64,000 nt of DNA from Methylopumilus sp947499625 (GTDB lineage: Bacteria; Pseudomonadota; Gammaproteobacteria; Burkholderiales; Methylophilaceae): NCBI GenBank assembly GCA_965234475.1, contig OZ248397.1, forward strand, positions 682,001-746,000, given 5' to 3'. Of the stretch, positions 44,345-53,435 are shown piece by piece. The first letter of the stretch is position 1. Each line of letters begins with the position of its first letter. The notes under the pieces are model-generated. The model did not search any database. It was not told the origin of the DNA and saw only the letters and a list, made by a program, of their open reading frames with translations. The translations under genes and the position numbers were made by a program.

Positions 44345-45625
44345 TTATTTTTTTCCTGAAACTTGTTTCTTTTCTGAGAATAAAAGTATAGGTTTACTTG
44401 ATTGCTCAATCACACCATCATCAATGACAACCTTTTCTAGATTCTTAATGGAGGGTAATTCATACATGGTATCTAATAAGACATGCTCCATAATTGAACG
44501 CAGGCCTCGAGCGCCCGTCTTTCTTTCTAGAGCTTTTTTGGCGATGAGCCTTAGTGCTGAAGTTCTAAATTCTAGCGATACATGTTCCATAGCAAAAAGT
44601 TTAATGTATTGCTTTGTTAACGCGTTTTTAGGCTCAGTAAGAATCTGCACTAGAGCATCTTCACTTAAAGATTCAAGGGTTGCAACCACAGGAAGCCTTC
44701 CTATAAATTCAGGAATTAAACCAAATTTAATGAGATCTTCTGGTTCGACATCTTTAATAACATCACCGATCACTTTAGCATCTGCTTTGCTGGTTACTTG
44801 AGCCCCAAAACCAATGCCACCTTTTTCAGATCTTTGTTTGATAATTTTTTCTAGCCCATCAAAAGCACCACCGCAAATGAATAAGATATTTGTTGTGTCG
44901 AGCTGAACAAACTCTTGGTTCGGATGTTTACGACCACCTTGAGGTGGAACTGAAGCGACCGTACCCTCAATAAGTTTTAAAAGTGCTTGCTGAACACCTT
45001 CACCTGAAACATCTCTTGTGATTGAAGGATTTTCAGATTTTCTTGAAATCTTATCGACTTCATCGATATATACAATCCCTCTTTGAGCCTTTTCGATATC
45101 GTAATCACATTTTTGCAATAATTTTTGCATGATGTTTTCGACGTCTTCACCAACGTAGCCAGCTTCAGTAAGCGTCGTAGCATCCGCCATTACAAAAGGA
45201 ACATCAAGTAATTTTGCGAGTGTTTGCGCTAAAAGCGTTTTTCCGGACCCTGTAGGGCCAATAAGAAGAATATTACTTTTTGAAATTTCAACATCTTTGT
45301 GTTCAATATCTATTTCAGAATTATTGTCTTTAAGTCTTTTGTAATGGTTGTAAACTGCCACAGCTAAAGTTTTTTTAGCACTTGTTTGGCCGATAACATG
45401 CTCATCAAGTTGATCACAAATTTCTTTAGGGGAAGGAAGCTGGTCGTGGTCTTTAGCTTCTTTTGCAGGGCCCTTAACCTCTTCTTTGATAATGTCATTA
45501 CATAAATCAACGCATTCATCACAGATGAATACAGAAGGACCTGCGATTAGTTTTTTTACCTCATGCTGACTTTTGCCACAAAATGAGCAATAGAGTAATT
45601 TTTCGTTATCGCTTTTAGTAGCCAT
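44345..45625 (-). CDS. clpX: ATP-dependent Clp protease ATP-binding subunit ClpX
   Basis: The product has 426 residues. The N-terminal zinc-binding domain has Cys13, Cys16, Cys35 and Cys38 (C-x2-C...C-x2-C). The AAA+ module has Walker A GPTGSGKT (123-130), Walker B IVYIDEVDKI, the pore loop GYVGEDVE, and the IGF-type ClpP-docking loop (EKGGIGFGAQV). It unfolds tagged proteins and feeds them into ClpP, encoded 12 bases upstream. Order tig-clpP-clpX-lon is the standard one. Confidence 0.98.
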   Translation of the reverse strand: MATKSDNEKLLYCSFCGKSQHEVKKLIAGPSVFICDECVDLCNDIIKEEVKGPAKEAKDHDQLPSPKEICDQLDEHVIGQTSAKKTLAVAVYNHYKRLKDNNSEIDIEHKDVEISKSNILLIGPTGSGKTLLAQTLAKLLDVPFVMADATTLTEAGYVGEDVENIMQKLLQKCDYDIEKAQRGIVYIDEVDKISRKSENPSITRDVSGEGVQQALLKLIEGTVASVPPQGGRKHPNQEFVQLDTTNILFICGGAFDGLEKIIKQRSEKGGIGFGAQVTSKADAKVIGDVIKDVEPEDLIKFGLIPEFIGRLPVVATLESLSEDALVQILTEPKNALTKQYIKLFAMEHVSLEFRTSALRLIAKKALERKTGARGLRSIMEHVLLDTMYELPSIKNLEKVVIDDGVIEQSSKPILLFSEKKQVSGKK

Positions 45626-45637
45626 AGGTGGATAGCA

Positions 45638-46255
45638 TTAAGTGACTTGGGATCTCTTTGAAATAACTTGGTCTACCATACCATATTCAACAGATTGCTC
45701 AGCACTCAAGAAGTTATCTCTATCAGTGTCAGCAGCAATTTTTTTAAGTGTTTGGCCAGTATGAGTGGCTAAAATTTGGTTTAGCTTTTCTTTTAAAAAT
45801 AAAATTTCTTTTGCGTGAATTTCTATGTCTGATGCTTGCCCTTGAAATCCACCCAGAGGCTGATGAATCATTACGCGGGAATTGGGTAAGCAAAAACGTT
45901 TCCCTTTTTCGCCAGCTGCGAGTAATAGCGCACCCATGCTTGCGGCTTGTCCTATGCATAAAGTACTTACATCAGGCTTGATAAATTGCATTGTGTCGTA
46001 AATAGCCATCCCTGCGGTAACAGAGCCTCCTGGGGAATTAATATATAAAGAGATGTCTTTATCAGGATTGTCTGCTTCTAGAAAAAGTAACTGAGCGACA
46101 ATAACATTCGCTGTCATATCATCTACAGGCCCTACTAGAAAAATGACGCGTTCTCTTAAGAGTCGCGAATATATATCGTAAGCACGCTCTCCTCGACCGC
46201 TCTGCTCAATAACCATAGGCACATAGCCTAAATTGTTTGGGGATGTATAAGCCAT
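45638..46255 (-). CDS. clpP: ATP-dependent Clp protease proteolytic subunit ClpP
   Basis: The product has 205 residues. The catalytic triad is Ser106 (GQAASMGALLL), His131 (RVMIHQPLGG) and Asp180 (DTDRDNFL), with the same spacing as in E. coli. The N-terminal stretch before 'YDIYSRLLRERVIFL' is a short propeptide. Fourteen subunits form the proteolytic barrel served by ClpX. It is 2 bases after the tig stop, implying translational coupling. Confidence 0.98.
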   Translation of the reverse strand: MAYTSPNNLGYVPMVIEQSGRGERAYDIYSRLLRERVIFLVGPVDDMTANVIVAQLLFLEADNPDKDISLYINSPGGSVTAGMAIYDTMQFIKPDVSTLCIGQAASMGALLLAAGEKGKRFCLPNSRVMIHQPLGGFQGQASDIEIHAKEILFLKEKLNQILATHTGQTLKKIAADTDRDNFLSAEQSVEYGMVDQVISKRSQVT

Positions 46256-46257
46256 AA

Positions 46258-47571
46258 TTAAGCTTTAGCTGCTCCCGTCATAAGCTCATCGAATGTAGTT
46301 TTTTTATTCTGCACTTTACATTGCGTCATAAACCATTCAACAACATTAACTTCAGTTGCAAGCGCTGTTGGCTCTTCAAGTCTTGAAGGTTCAGCATAAA
46401 ACCATTGAACAGCTTCTTCTGTATCATCAAAATTAAGTGCAAACTCATTCACCATAGCTTTAATTTGATCTGCAGATGCGCGCAAATTATTTTTATCAAC
46501 AATTTCAGCGAGAATCAGTCTTAGCTTGCATGTTTTTTTCGCTTGATCTTCAAACATTGAAGGCTCTAGCTTGAATTGTTTTAAATCAGCCCCGCGCTGT
46601 TTTAAATTAGCATACGTGGATTGAGCCATGCGATTGATTTCAAGATTAATCAATGTTTGAGGTAAGTCTGCCTTGCAGATCTCTAACAACTGAGTGAATA
46701 CCTGTTCTTTTAATTTAATCTTTACTCTTTTGTCTAATTCTTGCACTAGGCTTTGTTTAATTTCTTCACGCATTTGATCTACATTGCCATCAACAACACC
46801 AAGTGATTGAGCAAACTGAGGATTGATTTCTGGAAGTTTGGGTTTTGCAATCAAAATAAAACTCACATTATATTGAACCGTTTTTCCAGCTAATTCCTTA
46901 GGATTATGTGTTTCTGGATAATTCACTTCAAATGTTTTTGACTCGCCTACTTTTGCACCTACAAGGTGATCATCAAAAATTGCAAAGCGAGAGTCATCAC
47001 CTAAGATAATCTGGATAGGTTTATCGCCTGTCGTTTCAACTTGTTTGTCATTGATGAAGGAGGTTAAAGTTAAGGTAAGTCGATCGCCTTTAGCGGAAGC
47101 TTCATTAGACTCAATAAATTGGGCTCTTTGTTTAAGAAGGACATCGATAGTTTTATTAATATCTTTATCGGTGATTTGAGCATCGTGCATATCAATTGAA
47201 ATAGCTTTAAAGTCGCCTATAGTGACTTCAGGGAATACTTCGAATGTCGCTGTATATTCAAAATCTTCTTTAACTTGATTAAGGGGCTTATGCTGAATAT
47301 TCGGCATGCCAACAACACGTAGTTTATTTTCTTGAATGGCTTGACCGAATGAAGTCTCTATCGCTTCAGCAAAAACCTCTTCTTTGACTTGAGGACCATA
47401 TTGTTGCTCAATCATCTTTAGAGGAGCTTTTCCGGGCCTAAAACCAGGGACTTTTGCTGTTCGAGTTAGGCGTTGAAAACGACTGAACATCTCTTTTTGA
47501 AGAGGTTCGACAGGCACCTGAACGGTGATGCGTCTTTCTAAGTTACTTAATGTTTCAACTGCTGTAGCCAT
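46258..47571 (-). CDS. tig: Trigger factor
   Basis: The product has 437 residues. The ribosome-binding N-domain has the tail motif PGFRPGKAP (residues about 43-51); the FKBP-type isomerase domain spans about 150-245 (KGDRLTLTL, LVGAKVGESKTFEV); a long helical C-domain follows. It binds nascent chains at the ribosome exit. tRNA-Leu lies only 28 bases upstream on the same strand, so tig may be read from the tRNA promoter or from one inside that short gap. Confidence 0.96.
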   Translation of the reverse strand: MATAVETLSNLERRITVQVPVEPLQKEMFSRFQRLTRTAKVPGFRPGKAPLKMIEQQYGPQVKEEVFAEAIETSFGQAIQENKLRVVGMPNIQHKPLNQVKEDFEYTATFEVFPEVTIGDFKAISIDMHDAQITDKDINKTIDVLLKQRAQFIESNEASAKGDRLTLTLTSFINDKQVETTGDKPIQIILGDDSRFAIFDDHLVGAKVGESKTFEVNYPETHNPKELAGKTVQYNVSFILIAKPKLPEINPQFAQSLGVVDGNVDQMREEIKQSLVQELDKRVKIKLKEQVFTQLLEICKADLPQTLINLEINRMAQSTYANLKQRGADLKQFKLEPSMFEDQAKKTCKLRLILAEIVDKNNLRASADQIKAMVNEFALNFDDTEEAVQWFYAEPSRLEEPTALATEVNVVEWFMTQCKVQNKKTTFDELMTGAAKA

Positions 47572-47599
47572 ACTTAAAATTCCCTAAAATTCATATCTG

Positions 47600-47684
47600 T
47601 GGTGCGAAAGGAGAGACTCGAACTCTCACGCCTTGCGGCGCTGGAACCTAAATCCAGTGCGTCTACCAATTCCGCCACTCTCGC
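47600..47684 (-). tRNA. tRNA-Leu (anticodon TAG)
   Basis: This is an 85-base class II tRNA on the minus strand with encoded CCA and a long variable arm (CGCCGCAAGGCG). The acceptor stem GCGAGAG pairs with CTTTCGC (one G-T), the anticodon loop TTTAGGT exposes TAG, and the T arm has AGTTCGAGTCT. It stands directly before tig on one side and faces the RND efflux cluster on the other. Confidence 0.97.
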
Positions 47685-47850
47685 GATGATTAAAAAAGTT
47701 ATATTTAACAAAAATTTAGCTCTATTTTATAACAAATTAGTCTTTATCTAAAAGGAATAATTCAATGAATCAATGAAATACATAGATATTTTGATTTAAG
47801 ATGTCATAGATTATTAGAAACTATTAAGCCACAAACCTAAAAGATTCAAA

Positions 47851-49263
47851 TTGAAAACTCGAACCCTTAAATTGCAATTTTTACCGACCCTATTTTTTGT
47901 ATGTCTTATTACGATTAATCTATCGGGCTGCAATTTTATCAGTTACGAGACTAAACCTATTGCTAATCAAGAGGTTATTGAAAAAATCACTGCCAAAGAC
48001 CCTGAAGACCCAAAATTTAAAGAGTTTTTAAAAATTCAAGGGTTTAAGGAAGATAAACTTTCAATTAAAGAATGGGGGCTTAGAGAGCTTATACTTTGCG
48101 CGCTTTTTTTTAACCCAAGAATTGAAATTGCAAAGAAAGAATGGGATGTTGCCAAAATTCAAGAAATAATCGCTCCAATTAAAGCACCCTCATCTATAGG
48201 CTTTGAGGGTGGCAGACAAACCACAGGGGTCAAAGAAAGCTCAAGGGATGCTTTTGGATTAACTTTAACCACATTATTTGAAACAGCCGACAAGGCTAAA
48301 ATTAGAGAAGAAAGAGCTAGAAATCAGTCATTGATCAAACGGCTAGAACTAAGAAAGCTGACATGGGATATTAAATCAGATCTAACATTAAATTTTATTC
48401 GCTATCATCAACACCTCCTAAATCTTCAAATAATAAGGAGTGAAATAAAACTGCAAAATGAAATTCTAAATATGATAAAAAAAAGAAAGTCACTTGGACT
48501 AAGTTCATCAATAGATAGTAATTTTAATCAAATTGAACTGAATAAAAACATACAAAGGTTAAATGAGGAGCAATACCAACTTAATGATACAAAATCAAAA
48601 ATTGCCTCAATCTTAGGCATTTCAGCAGAAAAATTTAACACAATGAGAATTGCAAATATAAATTTTGATCAAAATATTGAGGGCTTCAGAAAAATACTTG
48701 ATGATGAAACAAAGCAACAGGAAATTATAAATCTCGGCCTGTTTAACCGTATTGATTTAAGAATAGCCTTAGCAAAATATGCGGTTTCAGAATCACAACT
48801 AAAATTGAATATTGCAAATCAATATCCTGATATTAAATTTTCACCTGCTTATATTTTTGATTACGGATCCAGCAAGTGGCTTCTCGGCGTAACTTCCATA
48901 ATTCCAACAGTTGAAAAAAATAAAAATCTCGTTGAAGAAGCAAAAAAACTAAGGGATATTGAAAACTTACAAGTGGAAAAAATCCAAACGTCTATCATCA
49001 ATGAATTAGCAAAACTAAGAGATAATTATATAAATGCTAAAGATATGGTTAGGAAAGATACTGAAGACCTATCAGCCGCAAATGAGCTTGAAAATTCAAT
49101 TGAAAGTAAATTTAATCAAGGTGAAATTGATCGAATTGAATTAACCCAGCAAAAATTAATAACTATGCAATATAAGCGAAGATTTTATACGAACAAAATT
49201 ACACTTATGAAGATAGGATTTGACTTTGAAGCTCTTTTACAAGAACCACTAAACACGAATTAA
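47851..49263 (+). CDS. TolC-family outer-membrane efflux lipoprotein (TTG start)
   Basis: The product has 470 residues. The start is a TTG; no ATG lies upstream in frame that would fit. The signal ends in NLSGC with lipidated Cys27, as in OprM/CusC-type factors. The mature part is long alpha-helical coiled coil with the duplicated TolC layout (about 75-250 and 280-460; 'LNLQIIRSEIKLQNEIL', 'KRKSLGLSSSIDSN', 'FNQGEIDRIELTQQKL'). It should form the outer-membrane tunnel of the efflux system encoded with the next two genes, 4 bases downstream. More AT-rich and Lys/Asn-rich than the neighbouring housekeeping genes. Confidence 0.85.
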   Translation: MKTRTLKLQFLPTLFFVCLITINLSGCNFISYETKPIANQEVIEKITAKDPEDPKFKEFLKIQGFKEDKLSIKEWGLRELILCALFFNPRIEIAKKEWDVAKIQEIIAPIKAPSSIGFEGGRQTTGVKESSRDAFGLTLTTLFETADKAKIREERARNQSLIKRLELRKLTWDIKSDLTLNFIRYHQHLLNLQIIRSEIKLQNEILNMIKKRKSLGLSSSIDSNFNQIELNKNIQRLNEEQYQLNDTKSKIASILGISAEKFNTMRIANINFDQNIEGFRKILDDETKQQEIINLGLFNRIDLRIALAKYAVSESQLKLNIANQYPDIKFSPAYIFDYGSSKWLLGVTSIIPTVEKNKNLVEEAKKLRDIENLQVEKIQTSIINELAKLRDNYINAKDMVRKDTEDLSAANELENSIESKFNQGEIDRIELTQQKLITMQYKRRFYTNKITLMKIGFDFEALLQEPLNTN

Positions 49264-49267
49264 AACA

Positions 49268-50341
49268 ATGAAAAATAAACTGAATGCTTTTCTTGTAATT
49301 CAAGCAATACTGATCTTGATTCTAGTGTGGCTACTCACTTATCTTGGCCGAGATGAATTTAACAACATAAAACCGAATAGAGGCATTTCAAAGAACACAC
49401 AAAGTTTATTAAAGTCAGCTAATGGGGTTAATTATATAACCCTAAGCACAGAAATACAGTCAAATAGTGGAATAAAGATCCAACCCGTCCAATCTTCGAT
49501 TTACATAAAGAATCTTACAAATTATGCAACTGTGCTTAGTATTGACTTACTAATTGAACAAAAAAATAGATTTAATGAAATTAAAAATCAAATAAGCCTC
49601 TTATCGAATGAGTTAGATAGAGATAAAAAAAATTACGAAAGATTTAAAGCGCTTAACGATGATAATAAAAATATATCCGATAAAGCATTACAAGAAATGA
49701 AAGTCAATTTTGAAAATACAAAAATAAAACTACAAACTACCCAAGAACTTATAACTGGAATTAAGCAAAACATCAGGGCTCAATGGGGCGAAATAATATT
49801 ATCTATGATTGATATTGGCGCAAGAAAAGAATTGTTTGATTTTCTTGTTCAAGGAAAAGCGAGGATTGTGAAGGTAACATTACCTGAAAATGGGAATGAT
49901 CAACCCCCGAAAAATATTAGCCTGGCTTTAATTGACAATCTTAATGAAAAATTTTTAGCAACCTATCTTGCAGAATCACCTACTTTAGATAAATCGATCA
50001 AAGGAAAAACTTACTTTTATATTGTTTACAGTAATCAATTAAGAATTGATTCGAAAGCGATTGCGAGTCAAGTTCAAGATGGCCTATCTTCTGAATCCGA
50101 AAGGTATTTAGCAATTCCAAAAGAAGCAGTAGTTTGGAACTCAGGACAAGCATGGGTTTACGTGCAGGCAAGTGAAAATAAATTTTTCCGCAAATCTATT
50201 GAAACCAATACTGAGAGCTCGAATGGTTGGATTGTAAAAGAAAATCATATCAAAGAAAATGACCTAATCGTGATTAATGGCGCTCAACTCTTGCTCTCGG
50301 AAGAATTTAAATATCAAATAAAAAATGAAAACGATGACTAA
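49268..50341 (+). CDS. Periplasmic adaptor (membrane fusion) protein of an RND pump
   Basis: The product has 357 residues. It has one N-terminal membrane anchor (about 7-26), a predicted alpha-hairpin (about 88-170, KNRFNEIKNQISLLSNELDR shortened...) and C-terminal beta-barrel/membrane-proximal strands with 'YLAIPKEAVVWNSGQAWVYV', the usual end region of HlyD/AcrA-type adaptors. The lipoyl half-motifs are poorly preserved, so it is a divergent member. Position between an outer-membrane factor and an RND permease makes the role clear. Confidence 0.82.
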   Translation: MKNKLNAFLVIQAILILILVWLLTYLGRDEFNNIKPNRGISKNTQSLLKSANGVNYITLSTEIQSNSGIKIQPVQSSIYIKNLTNYATVLSIDLLIEQKNRFNEIKNQISLLSNELDRDKKNYERFKALNDDNKNISDKALQEMKVNFENTKIKLQTTQELITGIKQNIRAQWGEIILSMIDIGARKELFDFLVQGKARIVKVTLPENGNDQPPKNISLALIDNLNEKFLATYLAESPTLDKSIKGKTYFYIVYSNQLRIDSKAIASQVQDGLSSESERYLAIPKEAVVWNSGQAWVYVQASENKFFRKSIETNTESSNGWIVKENHIKENDLIVINGAQLLLSEEFKYQIKNENDD

Positions 50342-50347
50342 ATCAAT

Positions 50348-53300
50348 ATGATGTCATCTATTGTAAAGTTTTCAATAAGATATACAGGCGTCATCATAGG
50401 GCTAGCAGTAATTGCAATCATATTTGGGTTATACCAAATTTCCAGAAGCCCCTTAAATGTTTTTCCTGAATTCTCACCCAATCAGGTAATTATTCAAACG
50501 GAATCGCCGGGACTTTCATCTGATTTAGTGGAATCTCTTGTTACCCTTCCCATTGAGAAAAATTTAGCAGGGACTATTGGCATTGAAACTATTCGATCTC
50601 AATCCATACCTGGACTATCTGTTATCACTATCATTTTTGATGAGCGCACTGATATATTTAGAAATCGGCAAGTAATCTCTGAAAGACTTGCATCAATTTC
50701 AAGCAGTATGCCACAGGGTATTATTCCTAAAATAACACCCCTTACATCAGCAGCATCGTCAGTGTTAGGTATTGGAATTACATCAAAAACAAAATCCTTA
50801 ACTGAGATTAGAACAGTAACTGATCGATTAATTATTCCACATCTTTTATCGATTCCAGGCGTTGCGGATGTAAACGTATTTGGTGGCAAAGTCAAACAAT
50901 ATCAAATTGAAATTCAGCCTGAGAAACTTATTCAATCGAACATTTCAATTGAGCAAATAACTGCTGCAGCTAGCAAATCCTCTGGCGTTAGGGGTGCAGG
51001 TTTTATAGAAAATAATAATCAAAGAATTATTGTTAACACAGAAGGTCAGTCTAAATCTTTAGAAGACATTGGAGGAACACCTGTAATTAATAATAAAAAT
51101 CAAATCATATATCTAAAAGACTTGGCAGTAATCAAAGAAGGATCGATTCCAACTATCAGTGCGGCTTCTATCAACGGCGAAGAAGGAATTTACTTATCAG
51201 TTCAAGGCCAGCTTGGATCTGACACGTACAAACTCACTCAGCTTATTGAGGCAGCAGTTGTAGATATAAAACCTTCACTTCTCGAGCAAGACATTCAAAT
51301 CAATCCTGAGTTATTTAGGCCTGCAAATTTTATCAACGCTTCAATAAAGGGCGTTCGACTAGATATATTAATAGGGTCATTACTTGTTATTGTAGTTTTA
51401 TTTTTATTTTTATTTAATTTTAGAACAGCATTTATATCAGCCACAGCTATTCCACTTTCATTACTAACTGCAATTATTGTTTTAGGTTATTTTAATCTTG
51501 GTTTAAATATTATGGTTTTAAGTGGCCTTGCTATTGCTCTAGGTGAAGTTGTTGATGACGCTATTATTGATTCAGAAAATATCTTTAGGCGACTAAAGGA
51601 AAATCTTAAATTAGAAAATCCACTGCCCATTGCAAAAGTTGTTTACGAAGCGTCCATGGAAGTAAGAAGTTCAGTTGTATACGCCACAATGATTGTCATC
51701 ATAGTTTTTCTGCCCCTTCTTTCTTTAAATGGCGTTGCTGGAAAACTTTTTGGTCCGCTGGGTATTGCATACATTCTATCAATATTAGCTTCCTTAATAG
51801 TTGCGTTAACAGTTACACCTGCTCTTTCTTACTTGCTCCTTGGTAAATTAAACTTCAAATCATCTGAATCACCAATAATGTCTTACTTGAAGAATAAGTA
51901 TATTAATGTTCTTCACTTAATTGAAAAAAGATCCACTGCAATTATCTTATCAACATTCACTTTTATCTTAATAGGCTTTTCACTGTTACCGTTATTTAAG
52001 ACGCAATTTATCCCTCCTCTTCATGAAGGTCATTTCATTATGCATATGACTACCCTTCCTGGAACGTCTGAAAAAGAATCCTTGCGTATAGGAAATGAAA
52101 TTAGTAAAAAAATTCGAGAAATACCTGAAGTAAAATCTGTTGCTCAGTGGGTAGGAAGATCACCGATGGGAGCAGATACGTTTGGAACGCATTATAGTGA
52201 ATTCGAAATTGAACTTAAAAATTCGGACGGGCCAACACAAGATCAAATTTTAAAAAAAATAGAAAATTTAACTCAGAATAATAATTATGTCGGGCTTAAT
52301 TTTGCTATCAACACATTTTTAACAGAGCGCATTGAGGAAACAATTTCAGGCTACTATTCCTCAGTAGTAATAAATATTTTTGGTACAAATCTTGATACTA
52401 TTGACCAAGATACCCAGAAGATATCATCTGCTATAGCTTCTATTAAGGGTGCAAAAAATCTTAATATAGTATCTCCAGCTGGCACACCTCAAATTACAAT
52501 ACATTTTTTATCTGAAAAATTAAGTCAGTGGGGAATTCAAAAGACTGATCTACTGAATGCAATTCGTGCTGCGTTTGAAGGTCTACCAGTAGCACAGGTA
52601 TACGAAGGAAATGCAAAAGTAAATATTTCTATTATTTTAAACAAAAACTTTCGAGACGATATTACTGACATTCAAAAATTGCCTATCATGGCAGCAGATG
52701 GAAAAATTGTTGAACTAGGTCAAGTTGCCTATATAGCTCAAGAAAACGGAAGGTCTAAAATTCTTCACCAGGGAGGAAAGCGCATTCAAACCATCACAGC
52801 AGATATTAACGAAAGAGATATTAATGATTTTAATAATGATTTAAAAAGTGAGCTCAGTAAACTTAAATTGAATCAAGGCAACTACTATGAAATCACAGGC
52901 GCAGCTCAGGCAAATGCAAAATCACAAGAAGAACTTATAGTCCATTCTGTAATAGCAGGTGCAGCCATTCTCCTAATCCTCTATATCGCTTTTGGAAATT
53001 TAAGGAATTTATTACTTACATTATTTAATCTTCCTTTTGCATTGATTGGGGGTGTATTTGCTGTTACTTTCAATGCTGGATGGATATCTATTGGTTCGCT
53101 TGTAGGCTTTGTAACACTTTTTGGGATTACCTTACGGAATTCAATTATGTTGATATCTCATTATCAACATTTGATTAACGTTGAGAATCTCACCTGGAAT
53201 TTAGAAACATGTATAAAAGGCGCATCTGAAAGATTACCTTCTATTTTGATGACTGCTATTGTAACTGCCCTAGGGTTACTGCCATTGGCACTAGGAAGCG

Positions 53301-53434
53301 GTCAACCAGGTAAAGAGATCGAGGGGCCTATGGCTAGTATTATTGTAGGTGGTCTAGTGACATCCACCATATTAAATCTTTTAATTCTGCCGAGCATTAT
53401 GTTGCATTTTGGAAAATTCGAGAAAGAAGAATAA
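50348..53434 (+). CDS. RND efflux permease, CusA/CzcA-like but with a variant TM4 motif
   Basis: The product has 1028 residues with the RND plan: TM1, a large periplasmic loop, TM2-7, a second loop, TM8-12. Segments such as PEFSPNQVIIQTESPGLSSD, PGVADVNVFGG and GKEIEGPMASIIVGG place it in the heavy-metal (CusA/CzcA) branch. In TM4 the CzcA proton-relay acids D402, D408 and E415 align with Ala397, Asp403 and Glu410; extra acids Glu400, Asp404 and Asp408 flank them (GEVVDDAIIDSEN). Substrate is therefore uncertain: metals or organic compounds. It ends 1 base from convergent pabB. Confidence 0.88.
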   Translation: MMSSIVKFSIRYTGVIIGLAVIAIIFGLYQISRSPLNVFPEFSPNQVIIQTESPGLSSDLVESLVTLPIEKNLAGTIGIETIRSQSIPGLSVITIIFDERTDIFRNRQVISERLASISSSMPQGIIPKITPLTSAASSVLGIGITSKTKSLTEIRTVTDRLIIPHLLSIPGVADVNVFGGKVKQYQIEIQPEKLIQSNISIEQITAAASKSSGVRGAGFIENNNQRIIVNTEGQSKSLEDIGGTPVINNKNQIIYLKDLAVIKEGSIPTISAASINGEEGIYLSVQGQLGSDTYKLTQLIEAAVVDIKPSLLEQDIQINPELFRPANFINASIKGVRLDILIGSLLVIVVLFLFLFNFRTAFISATAIPLSLLTAIIVLGYFNLGLNIMVLSGLAIALGEVVDDAIIDSENIFRRLKENLKLENPLPIAKVVYEASMEVRSSVVYATMIVIIVFLPLLSLNGVAGKLFGPLGIAYILSILASLIVALTVTPALSYLLLGKLNFKSSESPIMSYLKNKYINVLHLIEKRSTAIILSTFTFILIGFSLLPLFKTQFIPPLHEGHFIMHMTTLPGTSEKESLRIGNEISKKIREIPEVKSVAQWVGRSPMGADTFGTHYSEFEIELKNSDGPTQDQILKKIENLTQNNNYVGLNFAINTFLTERIEETISGYYSSVVINIFGTNLDTIDQDTQKISSAIASIKGAKNLNIVSPAGTPQITIHFLSEKLSQWGIQKTDLLNAIRAAFEGLPVAQVYEGNAKVNISIILNKNFRDDITDIQKLPIMAADGKIVELGQVAYIAQENGRSKILHQGGKRIQTITADINERDINDFNNDLKSELSKLKLNQGNYYEITGAAQANAKSQEELIVHSVIAGAAILLILYIAFGNLRNLLLTLFNLPFALIGGVFAVTFNAGWISIGSLVGFVTLFGITLRNSIMLISHYQHLINVENLTWNLETCIKGASERLPSILMTAIVTALGLLPLALGSGQPGKEIEGPMASIIVGGLVTSTILNLLILPSIMLHFGKFEKEE

Positions 53435-53435
53435 A

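Noticed and set aside
47821..47850. Upstream extension of the TolC-like gene to an ATG
   Set aside because: No ATG lies in frame in the upstream stretch that would leave a sensible signal peptide; the TTG gives a normal lipoprotein signal.
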